Shown here piece by piece: positions 34,001 to 41,932 of a stretch of 64,000 bases of DNA (position 1 is its first letter; each line of letters opens with the position of its first letter). Both the position numbers and the translations under genes were made by a program. This DNA comes from Pseudonocardia asaccharolytica DSM 44247 = NBRC 16224. GTDB taxonomy: Bacteria; Actinomycetota; Actinomycetes; Mycobacteriales; Pseudonocardiaceae. Under the pieces are notes generated by a model. That model was not told the origin of the DNA. It was given only the letters and a program-made list of their open reading frames with translations, and ran no database searches. The stretch spans positions 49,401-113,400 of the forward strand of contig NZ_AUII01000013.1 in assembly GCF_000423625.1 (NCBI RefSeq), in the 5' to 3' direction.

Positions 34001-34259
34001 CGCCGAGGACGACGAGCCCCAGGAGATCGAGCTGGCCCGCGCCACCGAGGAGGAGAAGCAGTCTCAGCTGCAGCGGCTGGCCGACTTCCAGGCCCGGCAC
34101 GCGTCGGAGGCGCCCGCGGCGCTGCGCAGGCTCCAGGATGCCGCGACCGGTAACGGAAACGTGTTCGCCGAGCTGGTCAGCGCCGCCAGGGTCTGCTCGC
34201 TCGGCCAGCTGACCGAGGCGTTCTTCGAGGTGGGCGGCCAATACCGGCGCAACATGTGA
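31014..34259 (+). CDS. icmF: Fused isobutyryl-CoA mutase
   Basis: The 1,081-residue protein fuses all parts of the enzyme: a B12-binding domain at the N-terminus ([18 protein letters not shown]; lower-ligand His26 in DGHD, then [15 protein letters not shown]), a MeaB-like G-protein chaperone domain (Walker A [9 protein letters not shown] near 203-211, [12 protein letters not shown] near 300), and the mutase TIM barrel ([60 protein letters not shown]). It interconverts isobutyryl-CoA and n-butyryl-CoA with adenosylcobalamin, in valine and fatty-acid metabolism. Order and length match IcmF rather than MutB. AGGAGG lies 6 bases before the ATG. A BtuF-like protein and an HIBCH-like hydrolase follow, consistent with branched-chain acyl-CoA use. 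Confidence 0.95.
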   Translation: [1081 protein letters not shown]

Positions 34260-34310
34260 CACCCAGGGACCCCGATGCCCCGTAGGGCGGCGCTCCCATG
34301 TCCCGTTTTC

Positions 34311-34361
34311 GCAGCATGGTGGCTTTGCTCCGGTCCGACCGGAGCAAAGCCACCATGCTGC
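34311..34361. terminator. Perfect 24-bp hairpin after icmF
   Basis: Arms at 34311-34334 and 34338-34361 are exact reverse complements with only three bases (CCG) between them. It starts 52 bases after the icmF stop. It may terminate icmF transcription, but no T-run follows, and its length and perfection exceed usual terminators, so it could also be a dispersed palindromic repeat element. Confidence 0.65.
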
Positions 34362-34410
34362 GGTGAGGTTGCGGTGAAGACTGCGGGTGAAGGAGGCGGG
34401 TGAGGGAACC

Positions 34411-35190
34411 GTGAGCACGATCTGGACAGTCACCGACGACGAGCACCGCGCGGTCGAGGTTCCGATGCCGGTACGCCGGGTGGTGTCGATCGTGCCGTCG
34501 CTGACCGAGGCGGTCGCGATATCGGCGCCGGGCCTGCTGGTCGGCATCACCGACTGGTGCACCCACCCCCCCGGGCTCGACGTCACCCGGGTCCGCGGCA
34601 CCAAGAACCCCGACGTCGAGAAGATCGTCGCGCTCGCGCCCGACCTGGTGCTGGCCAACCAGGAGGAAAACCGGCAGCCCGACCTGGACGCGCTGCGGGC
34701 CGCCGGCGTGCCCGTCTACGTCACCGATATCCGCACCCTCGACGGCGAGCACGGCGCGTTCGACTCACTGGGCCGGATGCTCGCCGCCTGCGGGATCGAC
34801 GAGCCGCCCTGGCTGGTGGAGGCACGCTCGGCGTGGGCGGAGCTCCCCGAACCGCGGCAGCGGCGCCGTGCCGTGATCCCGATCTGGCGCCGGCCGTGGA
34901 TGGCGGTGGGCCGCGACACGTTCACCGGCGCGGTGCTGAGCCGCTTCGGCATCGACAACGTGCTCGTCGACGGCGGCCCGACCGGTGAGCGCTACCCGCG
35001 CTTCGACCCGGACGATCTGCCGCCGCACGATCTCGTGGTGCTACCCGACGAGCCGTACCTGTTCACCGCCGACGACGGCCCCGAGGCCTTCCCGGACGTA
35101 CCGTCCGCACTGGTCAGCGGCCGGTTGCTGACCTGGTACGGCCCGAGCCTCGTCGAGGCCGCCCGGCAGTTGCCCGCCGCGCTGGGATGA
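34411..35190 (+). CDS. BtuF-like helical-backbone metal receptor without signal peptide
   Basis: The 259-residue protein has the fold of periplasmic cobalamin/iron receptors: RRVVSIVPSLTEAVAISAPG, LVGITDWCTHP, KIVALAPDLVLANQEENRQP, and the long connecting helix, ending WYGPSLVEAARQLPAALG. No signal peptide or lipobox is present, so it should be cytoplasmic, and no transporter genes accompany it. Next to B12-dependent icmF and overlapping the hydrolase gene, a role in intracellular corrinoid binding is attractive but unproven. GTG 34411 follows GAGGGA; a GTG eight codons upstream is also possible. Confidence 0.75.
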   Translation: MSTIWTVTDDEHRAVEVPMPVRRVVSIVPSLTEAVAISAPGLLVGITDWCTHPPGLDVTRVRGTKNPDVEKIVALAPDLVLANQEENRQPDLDALRAAGVPVYVTDIRTLDGEHGAFDSLGRMLAACGIDEPPWLVEARSAWAELPEPRQRRRAVIPIWRRPWMAVGRDTFTGAVLSRFGIDNVLVDGGPTGERYPRFDPDDLPPHDLVVLPDEPYLFTADDGPEAFPDVPSALVSGRLLTWYGPSLVEAARQLPAALG

Positions 35191-36233
35191 ACCCGGTCCT
35201 GGTCCGGCGCCAGGGCGCGCTCGGGCGGCTCACCCTCAACCGCCCCGAGGCACTGAACGCGCTGAACCTGCCGATGATCCGGATCCTCGCCGCGGCGCTG
35301 GACGCGTGGGAGCACGACGACGCCGTATCGGCGGTGCTCCTCGACGGCGCGGGCGAGCGTGGGCTGTGCGCGGGCGGGGACGTGCGGTTCCTCGCCGACG
35401 ACGCGGCCGCCGGCGGGGACCAGGCCGCGGTGCTGCTGTCCCAGGAGTACCGGCTCGACGCGCGGATCGCCCGCTACCCCAAGCCGTACGTCGCGCTGAT
35501 GGACGGCGTGGTGATGGGCGGCGGGGTCGGCGTCTCGGCGCATGGCAGCCTGCGCGTCGTCACCCCGCGCACGGTGCTCGCGATGCCCGAGGTGAGCATC
35601 GGCTACGTTCCCGACGTCGGCGGCAGCTGGCTGCTGGGGCACGCCCCCGGTGAGCTCGGCCTGCACCTCGCGCTGAGCGCGACCCGGCTGGGCGCCGCGG
35701 ACGCGATCGGCTGTGGGCTGGCCGACGTCGCCGTCGCGTCCGAACGGCTGGGCGAGCTGGTGGCCGCGCTCGTCGACGGCGCCGAACCCGCGGCCGCGGT
35801 GGCCGGCCTTGCCGTCGACCCGGGGGTCGCTTCCCTTGCCGCACACCGGGAGTGGATCGACCGCTGCTACACCGCGCCCGGCCTGCCCGGAATCCTCGAC
35901 GCGCTGCGCGACGCCGGGGAGCCCGACGCCGCGCAGGCGGCCGAGGCGATCGGGCGGGCCGCACCGCTGGCGGCGACCATGGCGCTGCGGGCGCTGCGGG
36001 CCGCTCGCGAGTTGCCGAGCCTGGAGCGCGCGCTGGAGGCCGAGTACGGGCTCACCCGCTGCTGCGTGCGCTGGCCGGACTTCGCCGAGGGCGTGCGCGC
36101 GCTGCTGGTCGAGCGGGACGGGTCCCCGCGATGGGACCCGCCCTGCCCGGAGGATGTCACCGACGAGGTCGTCGCCCGGTTCCTTCGTGGCGTCCGCCCG
36201 ACGGATCCCCCGCTGGGCCTGCTGCCCGGCTGA
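35187..36233 (+). CDS. 3-hydroxyisobutyryl-CoA hydrolase-like enoyl-CoA hydratase family protein
   Basis: ATG overlaps the upstream stop. The 348 residues, longer than simple crotonases, include LTLNRPEALNALNLPMIRIL, the oxyanion loop ERGLCAGGDVRFLADD, MDGVVMGGGVGVSAHGSLRV and PEVSIGYVPDVGGSWLLGHA, then the ECH_2 C-terminal helical domain (FAEGVRALLVERDGSPRWDP). These are features of HIBCH, which releases 3-hydroxyisobutyrate from its CoA ester in valine breakdown. Clustering with icmF supports a branched-chain acyl-CoA function. Confidence 0.85.
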   Translation: MNPVLVRRQGALGRLTLNRPEALNALNLPMIRILAAALDAWEHDDAVSAVLLDGAGERGLCAGGDVRFLADDAAAGGDQAAVLLSQEYRLDARIARYPKPYVALMDGVVMGGGVGVSAHGSLRVVTPRTVLAMPEVSIGYVPDVGGSWLLGHAPGELGLHLALSATRLGAADAIGCGLADVAVASERLGELVAALVDGAEPAAAVAGLAVDPGVASLAAHREWIDRCYTAPGLPGILDALRDAGEPDAAQAAEAIGRAAPLAATMALRALRAARELPSLERALEAEYGLTRCCVRWPDFAEGVRALLVERDGSPRWDPPCPEDVTDEVVARFLRGVRPTDPPLGLLPG

Positions 36234-36240
36234 TACCGGT

Positions 36241-36813
36241 TCAGCCCCCGAAGGCCCGCACCTCGCGACGGACCCGGATCGCGGCCATGATGACCAGCAC
36301 GCCGAACACCACCGCGAACACGCCGACCATCCAGAGCAGCGCGAGGAGTCCTGCCCCGGGCATGGCCAGCAGCACGGCACCGAACAGCACCCCGATGACG
36401 CCGCTGGCCAGCAACCAGCCCCAGATCTCGGAGCCCCGCTTGCGGGCGGCGAAGGCTTCGACGACCTCCGCGACCCCGTGCACGATGCTCCAGAACGCGA
36501 TGATCAGCAGGATCGCCAGCGCCGTCACCCCGGGCCACAGCAGCGCGATCACACCGGCGATGAACGACACCAGGCCCTGCACGATCTGCCATCCCCAGTG
36601 CCGGTCGACCTGGCGGTGACGCACCCCCAGCACGATCGCGGTGATCCCGTCCACGATGGCGTAGGCCCCGAAGACGATGACCAGCGCGAGCAGCGCCGAG
36701 GCCGGCGCGAACAGCGCGAACAGCCCGAACGCGACCGCCAGCACCCCGCGTAGCAGGATCAGCCACCACAGGCTGGTCAGCGCTCCCCGCACGTCCGAAC
36801 TCGTGATGTCCAT
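36241..36813 (-). CDS. HdeD family membrane protein
   Basis: The protein of 190 residues has six predicted helices arranged as three similar pairs (WWLILLRGVLAVAFGLFALF, LALVIVFGAYAIVDGITAIV, WQIVQGLVSFIAGVIALLWP), typical of HdeD/DUF308. In enterobacteria HdeD is linked to acid resistance; in actinobacteria the role is undefined. It is transcribed alone and converges on the hydrolase gene with 7 bases between stops. Confidence 0.85.
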   Translation of the reverse strand: MDITSSDVRGALTSLWWLILLRGVLAVAFGLFALFAPASALLALVIVFGAYAIVDGITAIVLGVRHRQVDRHWGWQIVQGLVSFIAGVIALLWPGVTALAILLIIAFWSIVHGVAEVVEAFAARKRGSEIWGWLLASGVIGVLFGAVLLAMPGAGLLALLWMVGVFAVVFGVLVIMAAIRVRREVRAFGG

Positions 36814-36965
36814 ACCACTACCCCCACCCGGTCGCGGTTCGATTCCGCAACGGTATCGCCCGGATGCGGAATCCGGATGGGCCTTCGGTCCTGATTGTCC
36901 GGTACGAGGGGCCTCGACCTGGGCGGACGTGCGTCGAGCCGCTCTGCCGCGGGTAGTCCCGGGTC

Positions 36966-37310
36966 ATGGCTGAGCATGTCGATGACGAGCTGTGGGACGA
37001 GTTCCACCGCGTGGTGAACATGACCTCCCGCGAACTGCGGGAGTGGCTGATGACCCACTCGGCCGGCGAGGACAGCGAGATCGAGCCCGACCACGCCGGC
37101 ACCCCGACCGGCCGGGAGGTGCTGGACATCCTCGGCAAGCGGCGGGCCGACCTGACCGCCGCCGACGCCCGGACCATGCGCAAGGTCGTCCAGCGGGTGC
37201 ACGAGCAGCGCCGGGACGACCTGGAGCCGACCGCGGGCCAGACCGCGTGGCGGCACAGGCTCATGCGGATCGGCCACGACCCGCTGCGGCCGGTCGATAC
37301 GCGTCGCTGA
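36966..37310 (+). CDS. DUF3140 family protein
   Basis: The 114-residue protein matches actinobacterial DUF3140: DELWDEFHRVVNMTSRELRE, WLMTHSAGEDSE, GREVLDILGKRRADLTAADA and MRKVVQRVHEQRRDDLEPTA. It is small, charged and soluble, rich in helices, and may bind nucleic acid, which is not established. It stands alone between two - strand genes. Confidence 0.85.
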   Translation: MAEHVDDELWDEFHRVVNMTSRELREWLMTHSAGEDSEIEPDHAGTPTGREVLDILGKRRADLTAADARTMRKVVQRVHEQRRDDLEPTAGQTAWRHRLMRIGHDPLRPVDTRR

Positions 37311-37345
37311 CCGGCCGGCTCATTCCGCCAGGATGTGCCGCAGGC

Positions 37346-38239
37346 TCAGCGAAGGTGCTCGACGAACCAGTCGCGGGCCGGGGCGCTCGCCGCTTCGAAC
37401 CCGGCGACGTAGGCGTCGAAGTGCCCGCCGGGCAGGATGACGAGCCGCTTCGGCTCGCGGGCCCGCTCGAAGGCGTCGATGGCCAGGTGGGCGGGAGTCA
37501 GATGGTCCTCGCGCGCCACGATGAGCAGCAGCGGGGTCGGGCTGATCCGGGCGATATAGCTGCCCGGCTCGTACTCCCCCAGCATCTCGACCGTGCGCAG
37601 GGTGACCTCGTTGTGCCAGGCCGGGGCGCGGGTCTTACCGGTCTCGGTGAACCACTGGTACGAGTCCGGGGTGGGCAGCGCGGACGGCGCGAACAGGTCC
37701 TCCGCGACCACCGGGACCATGGCGGGCGGGTCGCCGGCGAACCGGGCGGCGCGGTCGGCGTCGAACAGCTCGCGGAACCCTGCGCGGAAGTCCGCGCGTA
37801 CCAGTTCTGCGAGGTTGGCCGAGCCGCTGACCAGCGGCACCTGAGCGACGACGGCCTTCACCCTGCGGTCGATCGCGCCGAGGACGAGCACGTGACCACC
37901 GGAGTAGCTGCTGCCCCAGGCCCCGATCCTGGTCGCGTCGACGTCGTCGAGCGTGCCGGCGTAGGTGATCGCGTGCCGGTAGTCGCGCACCTGCGCCCAC
38001 GGGTCGATCTCGTAGCGCGGCTCCCCGTCGCTCGCCCCGAAGTTGCGGTTGTCGAACACCAGCACGTTGAGCCCGGCGGCGGCGAACACCTCGGCGAACG
38101 AGTCGAGGTACATCTCCTTCACCGCGGAGAACCCGTGAGCCATCACGATCGTCGGGCGCCGGCCCGCGCCTTCGGCCCGGTAGAACCAGCCCCGCAGCGT
38201 GGTGCCCTCGGCGTCGAACTCGATGTCGTTTCGGGTCAT
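37346..38239 (-). CDS. Alpha/beta hydrolase (dienelactone hydrolase/Xaa-Pro peptidase-like)
   Basis: The 297-residue protein shows the oxyanion motif MAHGFSAVKEMYLDSFAEVF, FDNRNFGASDGEPRYEIDPW, the nucleophile elbow GSSYSGGH (Ser near 112), the acid segment LLLIVAREDHLTPAHLAIDA and the catalytic His in LPGGHFDAY. The substrate cannot be inferred; related proteins are annotated as fermentation-respiration switch or acetylxylan-type hydrolases. AGGAGG precedes the ATG at 38239. Confidence 0.85.
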   Translation of the reverse strand: MTRNDIEFDAEGTTLRGWFYRAEGAGRRPTIVMAHGFSAVKEMYLDSFAEVFAAAGLNVLVFDNRNFGASDGEPRYEIDPWAQVRDYRHAITYAGTLDDVDATRIGAWGSSYSGGHVLVLGAIDRRVKAVVAQVPLVSGSANLAELVRADFRAGFRELFDADRAARFAGDPPAMVPVVAEDLFAPSALPTPDSYQWFTETGKTRAPAWHNEVTLRTVEMLGEYEPGSYIARISPTPLLLIVAREDHLTPAHLAIDAFERAREPKRLVILPGGHFDAYVAGFEAASAPARDWFVEHLR

Positions 38240-38383
38240 CCCGGCCTCCTCGCGGTCGCAGGGTGTGCGCCGAGAATAGGTGTCGCGGGTCGCCTTCGGG
38301 GAGGACAGCGAGGCCCTGGTGTTCATCGGCAGGCCGCGGGACAGTGAACCCGCCACCGATGGCCGTTTTTGTGGAGGGATCCC

Positions 38384-39037
38384 ATGGCCACTCCCGCAGC
38401 TCAACAATGGCATCTCCGGGGCGAGTGGTTCGACGCCTGCAAGTGCTCGATCCCGTGCCCGTGCTCGTGGGCGCAGCCGCCGACCCACGGCGACTGCAAC
38501 GGCGTGCTGCTGTGGCACATCCGCGAGGGCAGCTACGGCGAGACCGGGCTCGACGGCCTGAACGTCGCCATGCTCGCCTCGTTCGTCGGCAACGTCTGGG
38601 CCGAGCACAGCGACGCCTACGCAGCCGTCTTCCTCGACGAGCGGGCCGACGACCAGCAGCGCGAGGCATTGCAGATGATCTTCGGGGGGCAGGCCGGCGG
38701 TTGGCCTGCCCAGCTCGGCGAGATGCTCGGTGCCGAGATCCGGGGCATGGAATATGTGCCGATCAACGCCGCCATCGCCGAGGACCTCTCGACGTGGAGT
38801 GTCGAGATCCCGGGCAAGGCGGCCGCCACGGTGGAGGCGCTGACCGGGCCGACCACCCCGGAGGGCGCTCGGGTGCAGGTTCACAACCTGCCGGGCGCCG
38901 AGGTCGGGCCGGGGCAGGTGGCCACCTGGGGTCGGGCGACGACGGACCGGGCCGACGCCTTCGGCTTCCGCTGGGAGCGCAGCGGCAACTCCAGCAAGCA
39001 CATGCCCTTCGACTGGAGCGGACCGGACGGGCTATGA
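38384..39037 (+). CDS. DUF1326 family protein
   Basis: The 217-residue protein has the DUF1326 signature near its start, WFDACKCSIPCPCSWAQPPT, with the conserved Cys cluster, then HGDCNGVLLWHIREGSYG and at the end SSKHMPFDWSG. The cysteines suggest metal binding. It overlaps the next gene (ATGA), a DUF2182 membrane protein; these two families are commonly encoded together. GGAGGGA lies 6 bases before the ATG. A joint membrane-associated metal function is inferred. Confidence 0.85.
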   Translation: MATPAAQQWHLRGEWFDACKCSIPCPCSWAQPPTHGDCNGVLLWHIREGSYGETGLDGLNVAMLASFVGNVWAEHSDAYAAVFLDERADDQQREALQMIFGGQAGGWPAQLGEMLGAEIRGMEYVPINAAIAEDLSTWSVEIPGKAAATVEALTGPTTPEGARVQVHNLPGAEVGPGQVATWGRATTDRADAFGFRWERSGNSSKHMPFDWSGPDGL

Positions 39038-39861
39038 CGTCGCGGACGGCCACGGGCCGCGACCGCTCGGGCCTGCCGTCCCTGCGGCGCTGGTCGCGCG
39101 GCGAGTTCGCGCTCGCCGCGCTGCTGCTCGCCCTGGCGGCGGCGGCCTGGCTGCTCACCCACCGCCTCGCCATGCCGGACATGCGCATCGGCATCCTCAC
39201 CGGGGCCCACCCCATGGATCAGACGATGAGGGGACCGGGGTGGGCCGAAACCGGGCTGTTCCTCGGCACCTGGTTCGTGATGATGGCCGCGATGATGCTT
39301 CCCGCGATCGCGCCGTTCACGGTCGGCATGACCCGGCTCATGCGGGCCGGCGGGACGGGCTGGTCGGGCACCGTCGCGCTGACCATGGGCTACTTCGTGG
39401 TGTGGGTCGTCGTCGGCGTGATTGCCTTCGCCGCGGTGCAGGGCCTCGACGCGATCGCCCGCACGTCGCCCGCGCAGGCCGCGCGCGCGGGCGCGGTGAT
39501 CCTGCTGGCCGCGGGGCTCTACCAGTTCACCCCGCTCAAGCGGGTGTGCCTGCGGCATTGCCGATCCCCCGCGCTGCTCGTGCTGCAGCACGGCCAGCAG
39601 GCGGTGCGCAGCCGGTTCGGCGCGTTCCGGGCTGGTCTCGGCCACGGCGGCTGGTGCTTCGGATGCTGCTGGGCGCTGATGGCCGTGCTGCTCGCCGCGG
39701 GCGCGATGAGCCTGGTCTGGATGGGCGTGATCGCGGCCGTGGTCGCGGTGGAGAAGGTGCACCGGCACGGCGAGACGATCAGCCGCGTGTTCGGCGGGCT
39801 GCTCGCCGTTGTCGGCGTCGTCGTGCTGGTCCAACCGGGCGTGGTGGGCGTGCTGGGCTGA
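39034..39861 (+). CDS. DUF2182 family metal-binding membrane protein
   Basis: The 275-residue protein has about six helices and the DUF2182 motifs FLGTWFVMMAAMMLPAIAPF, LYQFTPLKRVCLRHCRSP and GLGHGGWCFGCCWALMAVLL. Conserved Cys, His and Met residues within and near helices suggest metal binding or transport. It is coupled by an ATGA overlap with the DUF1326 gene. The family has no proven function. Confidence 0.88.
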   Translation: MTSRTATGRDRSGLPSLRRWSRGEFALAALLLALAAAAWLLTHRLAMPDMRIGILTGAHPMDQTMRGPGWAETGLFLGTWFVMMAAMMLPAIAPFTVGMTRLMRAGGTGWSGTVALTMGYFVVWVVVGVIAFAAVQGLDAIARTSPAQAARAGAVILLAAGLYQFTPLKRVCLRHCRSPALLVLQHGQQAVRSRFGAFRAGLGHGGWCFGCCWALMAVLLAAGAMSLVWMGVIAAVVAVEKVHRHGETISRVFGGLLAVVGVVVLVQPGVVGVLG

Positions 39862-39900
39862 CTCGTCGCCTCTGGCCGTCGAGAACGAGATGATGGACCG

Positions 39901-40359
39901 ATGCGGCACAGCGCGGGGATCCTGTTGCACCGGACCGCTGCGGGCGGCGAGCCGGAGGTTCTGCTCGGGCACATGGGCGGGCCGTTCTGGGCGCACAAGG
40001 ACGAGCACGCCTGGTCCATCCCCAAGGGCGAGCACCCGCCCGACGAGGACCCGCGGGTGGCCGCGGCGCGCGAGTTCGCCGAGGAGCTGGGGTCACCGCC
40101 GCCGGACGGGTTCCTTGTGGATCTGGGCAGCGTTCGCGGCTCGGGCAAGCTGATCACCGCGTTCGCGCTGCGCGGCGACCTCGACGCCGACAAGGTCGTC
40201 AGCAATCTCTTCGAGCTGGAGTGGCCACCGCGCTCGGGGCGGATGCGGAGCTTTCCGGAGATCGACCGGGCCGCCTGGTTCGACCTGCCCACCGCCCGCA
40301 CGAAGATCGTCAAGGCACAGGCGGTGTTCCTCGACCGGCTGCTGACCACCCTCGGCTGA
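39901..40359 (+). CDS. Nudix hydrolase
   Basis: The Nudix box is complete from residue 37: G-x5-E-x7-REFAEELG (GEHPPDEDPRVAAAREFAEE then LG). The protein has 152 residues, and the N-terminal SAGILLHRTAAGGEPEVLLG and WSIPKGE are typical of the AP4A/NTP-type subgroup. The C-terminus (TARTKIVKAQAVFLDRLL) matches members of the same group. It probably hydrolyses a nucleoside diphosphate-linked compound. It stands alone in front of the MarR gene. Confidence 0.88.
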   Translation: MRHSAGILLHRTAAGGEPEVLLGHMGGPFWAHKDEHAWSIPKGEHPPDEDPRVAAAREFAEELGSPPPDGFLVDLGSVRGSGKLITAFALRGDLDADKVVSNLFELEWPPRSGRMRSFPEIDRAAWFDLPTARTKIVKAQAVFLDRLLTTLG

Positions 40360-40412
40360 ACGTTTCCCGCGCACCCGTCCGCGCGCCATCGCCCGCCGCA
40401 TAGGCTGCGCGA

Positions 40413-40943
40413 ATGCCCGACCAGGAGCGCGACCTGGACTACTGGTCCTTCGTCGACGTCGCGATCGGCCGCACGACCCGAGCGCTGCCCGCCGTCGATG
40501 CGCGCGCCATGCGCCTGGTGCTCAGCCTGCATCGCGCGGCGAACGCCATCGTCTACGACCTCGAGTCCACGGTGCACCGGCCGCGGGGCTGGTCGTGGCC
40601 GGGGTTCCGGGTGCTGTTCGTCGTGTGGCTGACCACTCCGGTGGAGGCAAAACGGGTCGCGCAGCTGTCCGGGATGAGTCGTGCGGCGGTATCCGCGCTG
40701 GTCAACACCCTTGAACGGGACGGCCTGGTCTCCCGGCGGCAGGCCAGCCACGATCGGCGCGCGGTCGAGCTCAGCCTCACCGCCGAGGGCGAACGGGTCT
40801 TCGCCGCCGCGTTCGTCGAGCACAACCGCCGCGAGCGGGACTGGGCGGGCGCGCTGGACGACGAGGAGCTCACCACGCTGACCGCGTTGCTGGAGAAGCT
40901 GATGGCCAGTCCCGTCGCGGCGGCGGCCAACCGGCGGCGCTGA
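40413..40943 (+). CDS. MarR family transcriptional regulator
   Basis: The 176-residue protein carries the winged helix of MarR: FRVLFVVWLTTPVEAKRVAQ, LSGMSRAAVSALVNTLERDG and LVSRRQASHDRRAVELSLTA, with DxRxxxLxLT-type wing. N- and C-terminal helices form the dimer interface. No obvious partner gene; it ends 13 bases from the convergent methyltransferase gene. Ligand and targets are unknown. Confidence 0.85.
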   Translation: MPDQERDLDYWSFVDVAIGRTTRALPAVDARAMRLVLSLHRAANAIVYDLESTVHRPRGWSWPGFRVLFVVWLTTPVEAKRVAQLSGMSRAAVSALVNTLERDGLVSRRQASHDRRAVELSLTAEGERVFAAAFVEHNRRERDWAGALDDEELTTLTALLEKLMASPVAAAANRRR

Positions 40944-40956
40944 GGCCGCACCGGCC

Positions 40957-41808
40957 TCAGCCGCGGTCGGCGGTGACGAGCCAGGCCGCCGAGTCGAAGT
41001 TCACCCCCTGCTCGGTGTGGTGCGCCGCGATGGTGGCCCGCAGGGCATCGAGGCCGCGGGCCCGGCCGTCGTCGTCGAGCCCCTCCAGCATCCATCCCAG
41101 CAGGCCCAGGAGGAACCGGTAGGTGTCCTCGACACCCGAGCCGAAATACATGGGCTCGTTCACGCTTGCGATCCGTGGCTCGCCGAATCCGGTCCTGGTC
41201 AACAGATCGCGTATCCGCTCGGGATCGCTCAGCGAGAACGGTCCCGGGGCGTCCTGCGGGGGTGGCGGCAGGTCGCGTCCGACGGCCAGCGCGGTGCTGA
41301 AGGCGATGATCCATTCGTTGCGTGTCGCCGGCTGCCACACGAGCAGGACCAGACGTCCGCCCGGTCGCACCGCGCGGGCGATGTTGCTGAACGCGGTCTG
41401 CGGGTCGCCGAAGAACATGGCGCCGGTCCGGCTGATCGCGAGATCGAACGAGCGCTGCGCGAACGGGTGCACCTGCGCGTCGGCCTGCTCGAACCACGCG
41501 TTGGTCACGCCCTCACGCTCGGCGATCCGGCGGGCCACCTCGATCATCTGGGACGACAGGTCCACTCCCAGCGCCGAACCGGCACTCGCCCGGCGGGCGG
41601 CGTCGCGGGTCGTCTGCCCCGTGCCGCAGCCGATATCGAGCACCCGCGCCGTCGCGGGGATCGCGGCCGCCTCCAGGAAGCGCCGGTGGTGGCGGGCGAT
41701 CGCGGCATCGAGACGTGCGGCGTGCTCGGCCCAGTAGCCGCCCTCGTCGCCGTCCCAGAAGCGCGCCTGCTCGGCGTTCGACGCGTCGATGCGCATGGAA
41801 TAGGTCAC
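40957..41808 (-). CDS. Class I SAM-dependent methyltransferase
   Basis: The 283-residue protein contains motif I VLDIGCGTGQTTRDAARRAS near residue 65, motif II ALGVDLSSQMIEVARRIAER, motif III FDLAISRTGAMFFGDPQTAF and RPGGRLVLLVWQP. These define a Rossmann-fold UbiE-like methyltransferase. Starting MTYSMRIDASNAEQARFWDG resembles actinobacterial small-molecule methyltransferases. The substrate is unknown. GTG at 41808 or ATG at 41796 can start it. Confidence 0.85.
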   Translation of the reverse strand: MTYSMRIDASNAEQARFWDGDEGGYWAEHAARLDAAIARHHRRFLEAAAIPATARVLDIGCGTGQTTRDAARRASAGSALGVDLSSQMIEVARRIAEREGVTNAWFEQADAQVHPFAQRSFDLAISRTGAMFFGDPQTAFSNIARAVRPGGRLVLLVWQPATRNEWIIAFSTALAVGRDLPPPPQDAPGPFSLSDPERIRDLLTRTGFGEPRIASVNEPMYFGSGVEDTYRFLLGLLGWMLEGLDDDGRARGLDALRATIAAHHTEQGVNFDSAAWLVTADRG

Positions 41809-41932
41809 CGCGATACCCCCGCCCCGTACGCGATCCGGTGCCTGCCGGCGGTGCAGCCGTGGAGCAGCTACGAGCTGGCCCGGCAGATGGACCGCAGCCT
41901 AGGACGAAGCCGGACTCGGCATCAGGCCCGGG

